Source: Mytilus edulis | Lineage: Eukaryota; Mollusca; Bivalvia; Mytilida; Mytilidae | DNA length: 64,000 nucleotides | Direction: 5' to 3' | NCBI RefSeq assembly: GCF_963676685.1 | Contig: NC_092351.1 | Span: 41,654,733-41,718,732 of the forward strand | In this document: one piece after another, positions 45,901 to 55,113 of the stretch | Position numbering within the stretch: the first letter of the stretch is position 1 | How the letters are laid out: every line of letters begins with the position of its first letter | Translations under genes and position numbers: made by a program | The notes under the pieces: generated by a model | The model's input: the letters and a program-made list of their open reading frames with translations, nothing else | Told to the model about the DNA's origin: nothing | The model's database searches: none

Positions 45901-46449
45901 AATTATATCTTCTGAATTAACAGGAGTAACTGCAGCAACAACATAATTTGCAGGAAGGAAAATTTTGTCTTTAGTCGGATTCATTATTCTCAAACATGAC
46001 TGATTTGAATCATCTAAAGAAACACAACATTTTGCACCAGCAAGAGACAGTTTTGGTAAAGATGGCAAAGGCTCTAGTAAAGCAATCTGATTCTTGATAG
46101 AAGAAACGCTAATTGGAATATTAGCCTGATGAAAAGGAGGAATGAAAGTACCACTCACTGTTCTAGCAAGACCTGAATTCAACTCTAAAGCATTTAGAGT
46201 ATTCGAACATGAATCAGGAATGAAAATAGTCTCACTATCACATATAATATGAGCCTTAACATCATGAAGAAAGTCAAAACCAAGAATCATTTGCTGGTGT
46301 AATTTGTCAAAAACATGAAAATTATACCTCATGGCAACATTGCCTAATATTAGAGGAAGAGAAACTAACCCAAGTACAGAATGAACTTCACCTCCAACAC
46401 CCATAGCACTTTTAATTTTTGAAATTTGGATTTTATACTCCAAAAGCAG
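42901..46449 (-). CDS. pol: Gypsy-type Pol polyprotein (RT, RNase H, integrase), uninterrupted
   Basis: About 1,180 codons with no stop. The start is not an ATG: the open frame begins just after a stop at 46453-46455, and the first in-frame ATG precedes GVGGEVHS. Residues 1-60 are only the C-terminal half of a retropepsin (ILGFDFL at 53-59). RT: VVMCKKKSGEMRFCVDYR (301-318), LPFGLASAP (385-393), YVDD (415-418). RNase H: TTDASG (562-567), SELECLAV, YTDHQALKWL (629-638). Integrase: zinc motif H842, H846, C876, C879; core D908, D968, E1004. The C-terminal GPF/Y-like module is near 1144. The stop follows KMLKSM...GYEM; the last ~10 codons may be frameshifted. The protease active site and gag are absent, so this is an intact enzyme core on a truncated element. 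Confidence 0.92.
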   Translation of the reverse strand: MLLEYKIQISKIKSAMGVGGEVHSVLGLVSLPLILGNVAMRYNFHVFDKLHQQMILGFDFLHDVKAHIICDSETIFIPDSCSNTLNALELNSGLARTVSGTFIPPFHQANIPISVSSIKNQIALLEPLPSLPKLSLAGAKCCVSLDDSNQSCLRIMNPTKDKIFLPANYVVAAVTPVNSEDIISMSEDNDKVQNSDNSKSKVHTEKDQNVLQFDLSNSDLTDEQKDLLTVFLHKNRKVFAEHLSELGRTHMYEHVIETDDAPPVRKRFYRQTPHVFDEMNRQIEQMLKYDIIEESNSEWQSPVVMCKKKSGEMRFCVDYRLLNKVTRPKFFPLPRLEDVFDALGKAQASIFSTLDLLSGYWQCGLDPKTAHKAAFVTPSGVYQWKRLPFGLASAPSSFQHLLTQVLRSLNYKIALVYVDDILVFSKSFEEHLNHLQLVFDKLISAGLTLKPGKCLFARKEVIYLGHTISKEGVKVDTSKVDAVSTFPVPKNQKQIRSFLGLTNYYRKFIEGYSHIATPLNHLLKNDVPFEWSEKCQKAFDLLKKALCSAPILAYPNMSKPFILTTDASGTAIGYILGQLDSKGQEKVIAYGGRSLTQGERAWGVSELECLAVLEGIKSYHVYLANSHFKVYTDHQALKWLTNIKQSTGRLARWSVLLQGYSFDICFRPGKKNGNADCLSRREYSDFQSSSEPEDVIPSVNFTSISSQESSEPLQVNFVYTPTNSPIPSVMALDAEDSDNLVIETDPEPTQIQETHTEVMPENIGPLQKECFDFKHIYAYLENGTLPDESKLSKKICLEASQYALLDGILYHFYQPRTRGRKKDLFVKQLACPRQFRNDLLKSYHEIGHFGFDRTYLAIKNKYFFPGMYQAVADYIRGCDACQRAKPHVHAKRVPLTPMPITDTFARWHIDLIGPFKETKLGYRHILIVVCAFSKWTEAFPVRSETAAEIADVLHKEVFSRYGSPTSLVSDRGQGFMSKLVAAVTQIYNVKHYFTSSYHPQTNSVAERTNKTVIQCLRTIVDENQSNWAELLPGILMAFRMSPSASSEFSPYHLLFGKEMNLPVDTTLLPKTDINKNLKVHIENIMDCLKIAKRCATDNLKYAQETQKKHYDKNTALPKFEIQDLVLIYNPKVPVGLASKLHRKQDGPFYIVAKGLNHTYKLRRCENNKMLKSMLILSPGYEM

Positions 46450-46457
46450 ATTTTAAA

Positions 46458-48512
46458 ATGAATACAGCAAGTACACAAAGTAGGAGTAAAAGAGGATTGT
46501 TCAATTTCGTCGGATCCATTTCCAGATCTCTATTCGGCACAGCTACAGTGAAAGACGTTCAAAAGTTAGCCAGACATGTAAACATTCTAATAAACAGGAA
46601 TAATAAATTTGCTAAAGCAATGACAGAACATGATCAGTTACTGTCATCGTTCATGTCAAAAACTGATGAAAGATTTCAAAATATTGTATTAGGTGTTCAG
46701 CAAAATCACGACATTATGGTCAACCTTACTTCAGAAACTTCAAAATTTGTTGCACACTTTGAAAAAGTCAGTGTAAAATTGTCAAATTTACTTATTGATC
46801 AAATGAATCTTTCTTCATCTGTTAACAAGTATTTAGAGGAATTCAAAATAGGGATACATGAAATGGTAAAGGGAAATCTATCACCTTTTCTCATTTCTCC
46901 AAATATTTTGAAAAATACACTCAAGCATGTTCAGCTTATTCTAAATGAAAAGTTCAAAGGATTCTACTTGTTAAATACTGATCCTGCATATTATTATTCA
47001 TCTTCACAATTGTTGTATGCCAGAAATCATTCTACTTTATATGTTACTTTGAAATTCCCAATTTCTACGTTTTCATCACCTCTTGCATTGTATAGAGTAA
47101 ACTCATTTCCAGTACCTATCAATTCGTCTAGCAATCATGGCACCAGAATTATGGACCTTCCTGAATATTTCGTTGTTACAAGTAATAATCAATATTATAA
47201 TCATATCTCTTATTCGAGAGTTAGTTCTTGTACAGGAAAAACAACATTATATTGTTCATATAGTTTGCCACTTGTGTCAACAGTTTCAACAACTTGCATT
47301 TCTTCTCTGTATTTTAATTCGAAACAAGATGTTCATGAACATTGTGATTTTAGATTCCTCATGAATGTTATCAAACCTACAGTTGAAGAAATTTATGACA
47401 ATACTTTACTAGTGTATAAAATGAACACTCTTGCATTTGAGTGTCCAAACAAACATAAGATTGTTAAAGGCTGCAATTTTTGTTTTATCCAAATACCTTG
47501 TATGTGTTCTCTGTCCACAGATTCTTTGTATATTCCAAAGAAAATAGAAAAATGTACAAATTATAAAGACACAGTTACTGTTCTCCATCCAATTAACTTA
47601 GCATTAATTCAGCATTTCTTTGATTCTGACACTTACTCTTCCATTCTAGGAGATACTACCTTCACCAAGCAAATTAATATTCAAATACCTTCTATTAATA
47701 TTTTCAACCATTCTTTTTCTAATATTATTGCACAAGACCATAACCTTCACCTAAGTTTAAAACGCATTGCACAAGCTACCCTTAAACAGAAAACTGTCTT
47801 CAAATCCCTCTCTGAACCTCTTATTAATGGTGATATTTCTATGGATGACTCATGGCTTGATCTTAATACCATTCTTATTATTTCTTCTCTATGTGTGACA
47901 GGTCTACTTGTCATAGCATGTATCGTACTTTTTAACAAGATTCGCATTCTAACAGCCACACTTCTATTGCTTCAAAAGATTCCTCGTTCACAAAGTTTAT
48001 CCATTCCTTCTCCCTTACCATCCTTTATTTACAAGCACCTTGCAACAACTACTGAATCCTCGCATGTTCAAAGCATTTTTAATACACAATGTAATCCTTG
48101 GCCTTTTGTTGCTCTGTCTTTTACCATGACTTTGGCCTTAGTAATTGTTTCGATTTATTTCTTCAAAAAGTTCAACAACAGAAACCATACAAAAGTAGTA
48201 CTGGAGATCACAAATGGGTTATCATGTATAACAATACCCATCGTTACCCTATCACTTTGTCCATCAGATTGGGATATTACTGCCCCAAACTGTATTCAAA
48301 ATATGAGAATATCCGGAACATTTTGTACAAGACTACATGCAGATTTTGATAATTTTTCTATTGTTAATATAAATACTAAACATGAAGTTCCCATTCCTGA
48401 AGATATTTCAGTAAATCCCTATACCGCCAGTAGACTTAAAAAGATGTTTGGTACTCCCTTCTTCTGCCATGTTTTAATCACACACCACAATTACTTTACA
48501 AGAATAAAGTAA
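46458..48512 (+). CDS. env: Env-like F-type fusion glycoprotein ORF, N-terminally short
   Basis: 684 codons from the ATG at 46458, no stops. Nine residues in is a furin-type RSKR, followed at once by a glycine- and phenylalanine-rich fusion-peptide-like segment (GLFNFVGSISRSLFG) and a heptad-like helical region. This matches the cleaved membrane-fusion subunit of errantivirus/baculovirus F-type proteins. Cysteine-rich ectodomain in the middle; first membrane helix about residues 472-495 (nt about 47870-47940), a second near 548-570, then a ~100-residue tail, longer than usual. The signal peptide and upstream subunit that precede the cleavage site in the family are missing. A CAG at 46447-46449 could be a 3' splice site. 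It faces away from pol, so it is not expressed from pol's promoter. Confidence 0.75.
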   Translation: MNTASTQSRSKRGLFNFVGSISRSLFGTATVKDVQKLARHVNILINRNNKFAKAMTEHDQLLSSFMSKTDERFQNIVLGVQQNHDIMVNLTSETSKFVAHFEKVSVKLSNLLIDQMNLSSSVNKYLEEFKIGIHEMVKGNLSPFLISPNILKNTLKHVQLILNEKFKGFYLLNTDPAYYYSSSQLLYARNHSTLYVTLKFPISTFSSPLALYRVNSFPVPINSSSNHGTRIMDLPEYFVVTSNNQYYNHISYSRVSSCTGKTTLYCSYSLPLVSTVSTTCISSLYFNSKQDVHEHCDFRFLMNVIKPTVEEIYDNTLLVYKMNTLAFECPNKHKIVKGCNFCFIQIPCMCSLSTDSLYIPKKIEKCTNYKDTVTVLHPINLALIQHFFDSDTYSSILGDTTFTKQINIQIPSINIFNHSFSNIIAQDHNLHLSLKRIAQATLKQKTVFKSLSEPLINGDISMDDSWLDLNTILIISSLCVTGLLVIACIVLFNKIRILTATLLLLQKIPRSQSLSIPSPLPSFIYKHLATTTESSHVQSIFNTQCNPWPFVALSFTMTLALVIVSIYFFKKFNNRNHTKVVLEITNGLSCITIPIVTLSLCPSDWDITAPNCIQNMRISGTFCTRLHADFDNFSIVNINTKHEVPIPEDISVNPYTASRLKKMFGTPFFCHVLITHHNYFTRIK

Positions 48513-49239
48513 TAATTTATTCATATACTATTATATTTTTATTGATGGACATAATCTTATACTTGTGCATGACTTGGTACAATCTTAGTCATCTTGTTTT
48601 TATTGTTGATCTTAGTCAAGAAATTCAAATTTTGCTTAATTCAACAAAACCATCCAAAATTTCATTTTACTTTTTCGAATAAATTTTCAGTTCAATATTC
48701 ATGATGGTAAATTTTATTCTTTGCGGACAAAGAATTTTTCAGCAGTGAGGGAATATGTGACAGTGGAAATTCACGTTTCACTTCTTGTTTCAGATTTTCA
48801 TGTTTTATTGTTTATATTTATATGTTTTAATAAAGATTCTTATTTTCATGATTTCTATAATAAAAGTTCATTTCTAAGTTTTATAACTTTACAGATATTT
48901 GATTTCACATGGAAAAATATAGTTTCGTAACTTTTAATCTTCATAGCATTGTTTGGTAAAATTACGTTACATAAAGAATTTACAAGTCAATTAACAAATA
49001 CTTTTTCACAAAAGATAGCAAATAAAGGATTACATAATTTAGTACAATTTCCTTCTCAATGATTTAGTTAATCCGTCCCTTAGTGACATATGTGAGTCAC
49101 ATGATTCACAGCGTTACCTTAAGTAACCTCGAGGTACCCCACAGGATTATTAATTGTTTTTCCTTTGTTAATCATAAGAAATTCCCCTAATTAACCTCGC
49201 CTGGAAACCAAGCTTGATACCTGGACAAGCGTTTCTGGT

Positions 49240-49303
49240 CACTTGCATTCGTGACCAGCAAACAATAAACATCTATTTTTATACAAGCTTGTTCTTATTC
49301 CAG
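49240..49303 (+). repeat. 64-bp exact repeat inside the LTR-like block, copy 1
   Basis: Identical to 50627-50690. It contains CAAACAATAAACATC (poly(A) signal) and a TTTTTATACAAGC motif, and ends TTATTCCAG directly before GTGAGTGAAG, a good 5' splice-site sequence. Confidence 0.92.
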
Positions 49304-50280
49304 GTGAGTGAAGTTAAATTATTTATTTTATATTTCTTAATGCTAAGATTTTATTACAAAGTTTTAAGACAGAATAAGTAGCATTTTTGTTCATATTCAT
49401 GTATCTTGCATTTATACTTTCCAGTTCATAAATTACATTATTTTTATAGATATAGTTGAAATCTTAACAGTTTATTTAAATTAAGTTAGTTTGCGCACTC
49501 GAAAGGGAATTCTTTATACAAAATATATTCAATAATAGTTACAAGAGTATATTCTTTTAATTCAAGTATTTTCTATAGTTTTAAGAGTTCAGAATAAGTA
49601 TTCAATTCGTTTTTGTAAATAGCTTTGTTATTTCTATTATGCGTGTTTCAATATGTTTTATTTTAATGTGCGTGTTTCGATATGCTTTATTCAATTTCGT
49701 TCAGTCTTTATTCCTGTAGATAATTAAACGATGCGACATTTTCAGGCATTTAACTATTTTAGTTCGTTTAAGCATTTAGAAGTAATTTTGTATATAGTTA
49801 GTTATGGTTTTCTTTTAGTACTTTAAGTTCTTTTATTTTTGGGTCATTGTTCATATCACTGCAGAGTTACTCCCCTTATAGAAGTAGCGTTTATTTCGAC
49901 AAAACAGAAAATGATGTGTTCTTCATTCATTCGACTATTCAAGGTGTCTTATAGTGTTCAATTATTCATATTATTATGCGTAACATTCAATTCTTCATGC
50001 ACATACATTATAAACATTTTCTCAGGTCAATTATTCATTCAAACGGCCAGTGCATAGAAAAGGGGGGTGCTCTTGCATTCATGTTTTATTTGTGTTTGTC
50101 AGTTATATTTATCTGGCACATTGTACATAGCTTTTGGTTAAATGTTTTATATAGTTTAGTAATAATTACATGAGTTGTTTATTCAGAAACAGGTTTAAAT
50201 GAGATAAACTTACTTTGGCATAGTTTCCATAGAAACTGTAAAATATACCATTCAAATTATCTCCCTTTATTTATATTTCA

Positions 50281-50410
50281 TTCCCCCAGTTCAAGTTCAT
50301 ATTTATATTTAATTCCCCCAGTTCAAGTTCATATTTATATTTAATTCCCCCAGTTCAAGTTCATATTTATATTTAATTCCTCCAGTTCAAGTTCATATTT
50401 ATATTTCATT
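50281..50410 (+). repeat. 32-bp tandem repeat, 4 units
   Basis: TTCCCCCAGTTCAAGTTCAT plus an AT-rich 12-mer starts at 50281, 50313, 50345 and (TTCCTCC variant) 50377. A fifth degenerate unit begins at 50422. Confidence 0.95.
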
Positions 50411-50626
50411 TTTATATTTCATTCCCCCAGTTCAATTCACATTTATTATTTCAAGTGAGCTAGTCTTACCCCTATTCATTTAAAGTGAACTATACTTTTG
50501 GGTGGGTTAATTATTGTTATTCGCATTATTCAAATACCAGAGTTACTGATATATTCTATTATATTCATTGTTTCTATATATATGTTTTTATTATGTATGT
50601 TCATTGTTCATTGTATTATTATTATA

Positions 50627-50690
50627 CACTTGCATTCGTGACCAGCAAACAATAAACATCTATTTTTATACAAGCTTGTTCTTATTCCAG
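50627..50690 (+). repeat. 64-bp exact repeat inside the LTR-like block, copy 2
   Basis: Exact copy of 49240-49303, but followed by TATTCTAAG instead of GTGAGT, so the splice-donor context is gone. It lies 129 bp before the element's right end. Confidence 0.92.
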
Positions 50691-50819
50691 TATTCTAAGT
50701 TCCAGTTCAGTGCAGTTCCAGCACAAGTTTATACAAGCAGTACACGGTCACTCACACTACTTAAACAAACACCAGCAAGTCCAGTAACTCTGTATTACCC
50801 TACCCAAACAAAGTTCACA

Positions 50820-51010
50820 TAAACATCAACCCAACAATGTAAGATCTGTAAATTTGCTTTCGCAAATTTTATGTTCTTCCCTTGCCGGGATTCGAACCCT
50901 TGCTTCTGAGATATCGTGACACCAAATCGCCTGCACTATAGCCGTCCCGCTAGACCACACGACCACCTGGGCTTCAAAATAAAGCTTTCGGTGGCCGCGT
51001 GTTACCTTTT
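50820..51010 (-). mobile_element. tRNA-derived SINE, copy A (interrupted by the retroelement)
   Basis: Read on minus, a tRNA-like head has an A-box-like TGGTCTAGCGGG (about 50946-50957) and a B box GGGTTCGAATCC (50888-50899). Target duplication CTCGTC lies at 42765-42770 (left, across the retroelement) and 51011-51016 (right). The body is about 191 bp once the 8-kb insertion is removed. Both boxes are intact enough for polymerase III, but this copy ends in an LTR element. Confidence 0.75.
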
Positions 51011-51146
51011 CTCGTCAGTGTTAATCTAGCATCGTACATGATATATAAGGCATGGAGATGTTACTGTTACAGATCAGCTCAATTATCTATAGTAAAGGAT
51101 CCTACAAATTAATGTAAGATACAGTCACAGAAAATAATTATATTTA

Positions 51147-51219
51147 TAAGTACGTCTGAGCCAGTAACAACTCTTCAACAGATTTATCCATCTGATCACT
51201 AGCACTGATGGTGATATAT

Positions 51220-51253
<34 letters not shown>

Positions 51254-51606
51254 CTCGTCTAAACATCAACCCAATATATATATATATATAACTCGTCTAA
51301 ACATCAACCCAACAATGTTAGATCTGTAAATTTGCTTTCGCAAATTTTTTGTTCTTCCCTCGCCGGGATTCGAACCCATGCTTCTGTGATATCGTGACAC
51401 CAAATCGCCTGCACTGCAGCCGTCCCGCTAGACCACACGACCACCTGGGCTCTACGAAAAAAATCTTTCAGTGGCCGTGTGTTACCTTTCCTCGTCAGCT
51501 TTAATCTAGCGGCGTACTACAGTACATGATATATAAGGCATGGAGATGTTATTGTTACAGATCAGCTCAATTATCTATAGTAAAGGATCCTACAAATTAA
51601 TGTAAT
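51147..51606. repeat. Host repeat carrying the SINE (composite copy)
   Basis: Starts with GTACGTCTGAG-CAGTAACAACTCTTCAACAGATTTATCC, passes an (AT)n tract, the SINE (51298-51490), then TTTAATCTAGCGGCGTAC, TATATAAGGCATGGAGATGTTA and GGATCCTACAAATTAATGTAA. The same parts without the SINE occur reversed at 51609-51780, and the right part recurs at 51017-51118. The first part recurs at 53155-53290. Confidence 0.75.
51298..51490 (-). mobile_element. tRNA-derived SINE, copy B
   Basis: 193 bp flanked by CTCGTC (51292-51297 and 51491-51496). B box GGGTTCGAATCCC and A box TGGTCTAGCGGGACGGC on minus. A second, short start of the same sequence (ACTCGTCTAAACATCAACCC) at 51252-51272 is separated by an (AT)n run, a small tandem duplication. 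Head length and anticodon-like arm do not form a normal tRNA. Confidence 0.8.
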
Positions 51607-51650
51607 GTAATCTCCATGCCTTATATATCATGTACTGTAGTACGCCGCTA
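51511..51650. repeat. Large imperfect palindrome (41-bp arms)
   Basis: TAGCGGCGTACTACAGTACA ... GGAGAT at 51509-51549 is the reverse complement of 51609-51650, around a ~60-bp centre. It arises because the host repeat is present head-to-head. Confidence 0.88.
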
Positions 51651-51780
51651 GATTAAAACTGACGAGTTGTATATACATAATGTACACAGCCATGTATCAC
51701 CATCATTGATGGCGATCCGGTGGATAAATCTGTTGTAGAGTTCTCACCGACTCCGACGTACTTATATATATATATAAAAC
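51609..51780 (-). repeat. Host repeat without the SINE (empty site)
   Basis: Reads AATCTCCATGCCTTATATATC, CGCCGCTAGATTAAAACT, then GACGAG directly joined to TTGTATATACATAATG. In the other copies the SINE separates the two sides, each bearing GACGAG/CTCGTC. This is an unoccupied target. Confidence 0.8.
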
Positions 51781-53151
51781 GTCTGAATAGTAGACAACGA
51801 TTTCCCCCACGAGGGCGCTGGATCGTTACGAGTAACGATACATGTACATAATAAATAAATTATATAAACGCCTAAAAAAGTGTACACAACAACTCCAAAT
51901 ACCAAAAAAGGTAACTATAAATTTAATTATTTACAAAAATTTCGGATAACAGATATCCTTCGTCAGTCAGATGCTGATGTTAAATGAATCATCTTTAAGT
52001 CTTCTTAGATTAAACTTTTACTAAATCTTGAAATTTATACAATAAAAAAAAGTCAAACCGAAAATCAGTTAAGACGCTTGCATCATTCTAAAAATTTGTT
52101 AAACATGACATAGGTTATATGGCTTATTACAACAGAGAGCTCACATATATGCTTTAAATACAAATAATAATGTGCATTTGGACCAGCACAATTCTAAAAC
52201 TTTATCGGGAACGACAATTATGATGGTATAACATGTATAAGCATAATAACGTCTGTAAAATTACCAAATAAACAGCACTGAACGATCTAAATTTTAAAAT
52301 ATTTGAAATTGACAGAGTAAAGTAGCTACAACAGAGTCTGAATATTTAAACATCGCGAACAAACGGCCGTTTAAAAGTAATAATAATTTTTGACTTAGTA
52401 TAACTAGAAGAACGTGGCTTGGTACTTATACATCCCTAAAAAAATTAAGCAATTTAAATTGATATCTTCAAAAAATTTATTTGATAAATGAAAAAGGTTA
52501 GGAAAAAGAAACAGAGACTGTAATAATAAGTAATATAACCTAAATGTGAAGCACTACACGGAGTCGAACTACATCTTTTCATTTATCCCATTTGGTGCCA
52601 AAGTTATTAATTTTCTTATCCAAAATCTTTCCCGAGCAAGTTTATCCTCCTTAGACCAAGCAGAGTTGTGGTCAATGATTTTAATGGTCAGTCGATTGAG
52701 ATATGCCTTAGTGTGGCCAGGGGATTTCAAATGTCGACTGAGAGGGAGGTCTGGCTTGCATTGGTAGTCGCTACGATGGCCGTTCATTCGTTTGTTCCCA
52801 TTGGAATGCCGACAGTCTGTTGAAAAACACGTCCTCCAAACGTAACAAATATGTTGTCAATCAAGAAATCAAGCATCTTGATGATATCAGTTTCAGAGAA
52901 TTTTTTGTTCGAATCAGAGTGATACTTTACAAAGTAGAATTTATCCCTCCCTAAGACAAGATACTAGTATCTACGTTGGCCATTCTTTTTTACGAAGCAA
53001 AGCAATACCAACTCTTTCAGTTTGTCTTTTAGTTTGGAATGTGGAATACTAGTGTAAAGAGTAGAAAAGTCAAATGTTTTAATACTGTTACACGATGAAA
53101 GAGAGTTAGATTGTCTGTACTCTAAAAGATCTTTGGAATTTTCAAGTATCC
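51781..53151 (-). mobile_element. Penelope-like element fragment (RT + GIY-YIG) with internal deletion
   Basis: Minus strand. From 53151 down: an RT segment with SSCNSIKTFDFSTLYTSIPH (about 53098-53040), NIFVTFG and VGIPMGTN near 52795, then an abrupt junction into the C-terminal half of a GIY-YIG endonuclease (52787-52566) with MNGHRSDYQ, PLSRHLKSPGH and the FWIRKL-TLAPNGIN end. RT motifs between IPMGTN and the endonuclease, including the catalytic YxDD, and the GIY-YIG N-terminus are deleted. The N-terminus is cut by a host-repeat piece at 53152. 51781-52560 is presumably the element's 3' non-coding part. Confidence 0.75.
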
Positions 53152-53154
53152 AAT

Positions 53155-53290
53155 ATATATATAAGTACGTCTCAGTCAGTGACAACTCTACAACAGATTT
53201 CTCCATCGGATCACCAGTAATGATGGTGATACATGGATGTGTACATTATGTATATACAACTCGTCTAAACATCTACCCAACAATGTTAGA
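53155..53290 (+). repeat. Host repeat/SINE-tail fragment
   Basis: ATAAGTACGTCTCAGTCAGT, CAACTCTACAACAGATTTCTCC, GATGGTGATACATGG, GTACATTATGTATATAC, AACTCGTCTAAACATC. It matches 51147-51300 and then stops abruptly. Confidence 0.8.
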
Positions 53291-55113
53291 CATACGACTG
53301 TTGCCTTTATTTACATTGAACGCCGATCAACTGTTTTATTGATTTTTCAATTTAAATCACTGTTGTTAGTTTAGAAATTTGTGAAGGAGAAAATAACTGC
53401 AAACGACCTTTCTACTATACAAATACAAATTGACAGGTAACATGAATAAATGTGTACCGCTTCTGTTGTGAACGACGGTTATATTTAAATAACTGTTCAA
53501 GTTACAATTCAATTGTTGGTCCTCGTCGCTTCCGCGTTAAAGTCACGTTGATTTCATTGAATAATAAATCCAAAGGTTAGTAAGTAAAGGCCGTACTATT
53601 AAGTGTGTTAAATATTGCAGTATAAAACAATAGTGGTCCATTGTAGAAAGATATAGAAAAATATACGATATAACGTAAAATGAATCAACATGTTTTTACT
53701 TTATAAGATATGACATAAAGGATATTCAGTCGCAGCTTGGTTCTTATTCTGCTTAATAACAATGTGAAAAGAATTCTAATTAGGGTAATTAAGGGATTTG
53801 CATACAATGTTGTAACACACATTTCAACACAAATTCTTTGGGTATGACAGGCCGGATACTGAAAAATATCAGCATATATGCAATACCATTGCGAGTGATG
53901 AGGGACTAAAATGAGTTTGTAAAAAATATGGAATGAAATGATTCCAAATCATTGTTTTACAATATAATGTTATAAAATATTGTATTCCAAATATTCAAAT
54001 TAATATTGATATTGTAGCTTATTATTTGACACTAATCGCTTCCCATCTAATATGTCAATCCACTCAGTCTGAAAAAGTTATACAGCCTCACTGTCAAAAT
54101 GATAACGCAAGAAATCGTTTATATAAACAAGTAGTTATTCGATAATAAAGACCAATAGAACCCAGGTAGGTTGGTATGCATATTTCATAACAATCAAAAT
54201 GATCATTTCTAAAGGGATTGAATGAACTCCAAAAAGAGCAAATACGGGTGCGTCCACAATATATGTCTCTTCTGCTGAGCCTGCATTAGCATTGCCAAAC
54301 CAATTTAAAGTCAGTTAAGGCATCATATTTATTGTCAGTATTTCAATCAAACTTTGCTGAATATTCATACATCCATAATAATGTATTGCCAACAGAAGGT
54401 TAGTAACTATCAGAATCTCCTGATCTCAAGATGAAGCTATGTACAATGGTTATGAGATTAAGATACTGGGGTCCCAACCACACTAGAGTAGTGATAATGT
54501 ATAAGTAGCGTTTAGCAAATAAATCAGTTACACAAAGCAAAAACATTCTCTACATTATAAATTATTACTAAATATGGGAAATTTAAACTTTTGATTTGGC
54601 ATTTGATTAAGGACTTTCTGTCCTGAACTTAAGAGTTCTGTATTTCTGCTATTTTATTTTTTTGATACATAATGTATTTATTCTTACTTCTAATGTCAAG
54701 TAATAGGAAAATATTTTGAGCATTGTCATAAATATGAGAATTAAATATGCAATACGTAAATATGTTAATATAGCTTCGCAAATATATTGCAAACGAAGAT
54801 ATACATCTGATGCAGTGTAACACATCAATGATTCATAAACTACAGGCGAGATCGTGTGGTCAAATCTTATGTGTTACAAAATAAAACTGCAACTTCAATC
54901 GTACATATTTAGAAAACAAAAAGAGTTTGCTGCATACATACAGCGTATAAAATGTTCTTCTTGATGAGCTCTACATTTTTTATGATAAGTCCAAAAATGT
55001 CCAACCGTCTGTTCAAAAGTTACGACGGGACGATTCTTAAAAGTATAGAATTGTGTGTATATCTTTTTAATAGTAACAGATATCAACCTGGCTACTATAA
55101 ACTGCAAAATTGA
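53291..55113. other. Unassigned AT-rich sequence
   Basis: No gene, RNA or repeat recognised in 1.8 kb. Confidence 0.4.

Larger units (their letters stand above)
42775..50819. mobile_element. LTR-type retroelement insertion with head-to-head pol and env
   Basis: Bounded on both sides by TAAA (42771-42774 and 50820-50823), which occurs once in the uninterrupted target copy at 51298-51301. The ends are TGTGACAGTG and AGTTCACA (TG...CA). Contents: pol on minus (42901-46449), env-like ORF on plus (46458-48512), then a 2,062-bp LTR-like block (48758-50819) that starts with the same ten bases as the left end. Gag, the protease active site, the env N-terminus and a left LTR are missing. This is either an inversion/deletion derivative of a gag-pol-env element or an ambisense one. 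Confidence 0.8.
48758..50819 (+). repeat. LTR-like block (2,062 bp) ending the retroelement
   Basis: Starts TGTGACAGTG just after a purine-rich stretch (GTGAGGGAATA) that could be a polypurine tract, and ends AGTTCACA at the target-site duplication. TGTGA/TCACA termini are inverted. It follows env in the orientation expected for a 3' LTR. It contains two identical 64-bp segments, a 32-bp tandem array and AATAAA signals (49264, 50651). No second full copy exists in the window; only its first 10 bases recur at 42775. Confidence 0.6.

Noticed and set aside
50880..51460. tRNA genes suggested by GGGTTCGAATCC
   Set aside because: A and B boxes are present, but the acceptor and anticodon arms do not fold as a tRNA; both hits sit in repeated units with target duplications, i.e. 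SINEs.
51781..51850. Hammerhead ribozyme expected in a Penelope-like element tail
   Set aside because: GAAA-like and stem-like pieces exist on minus, but no CTGANGA core could be placed.
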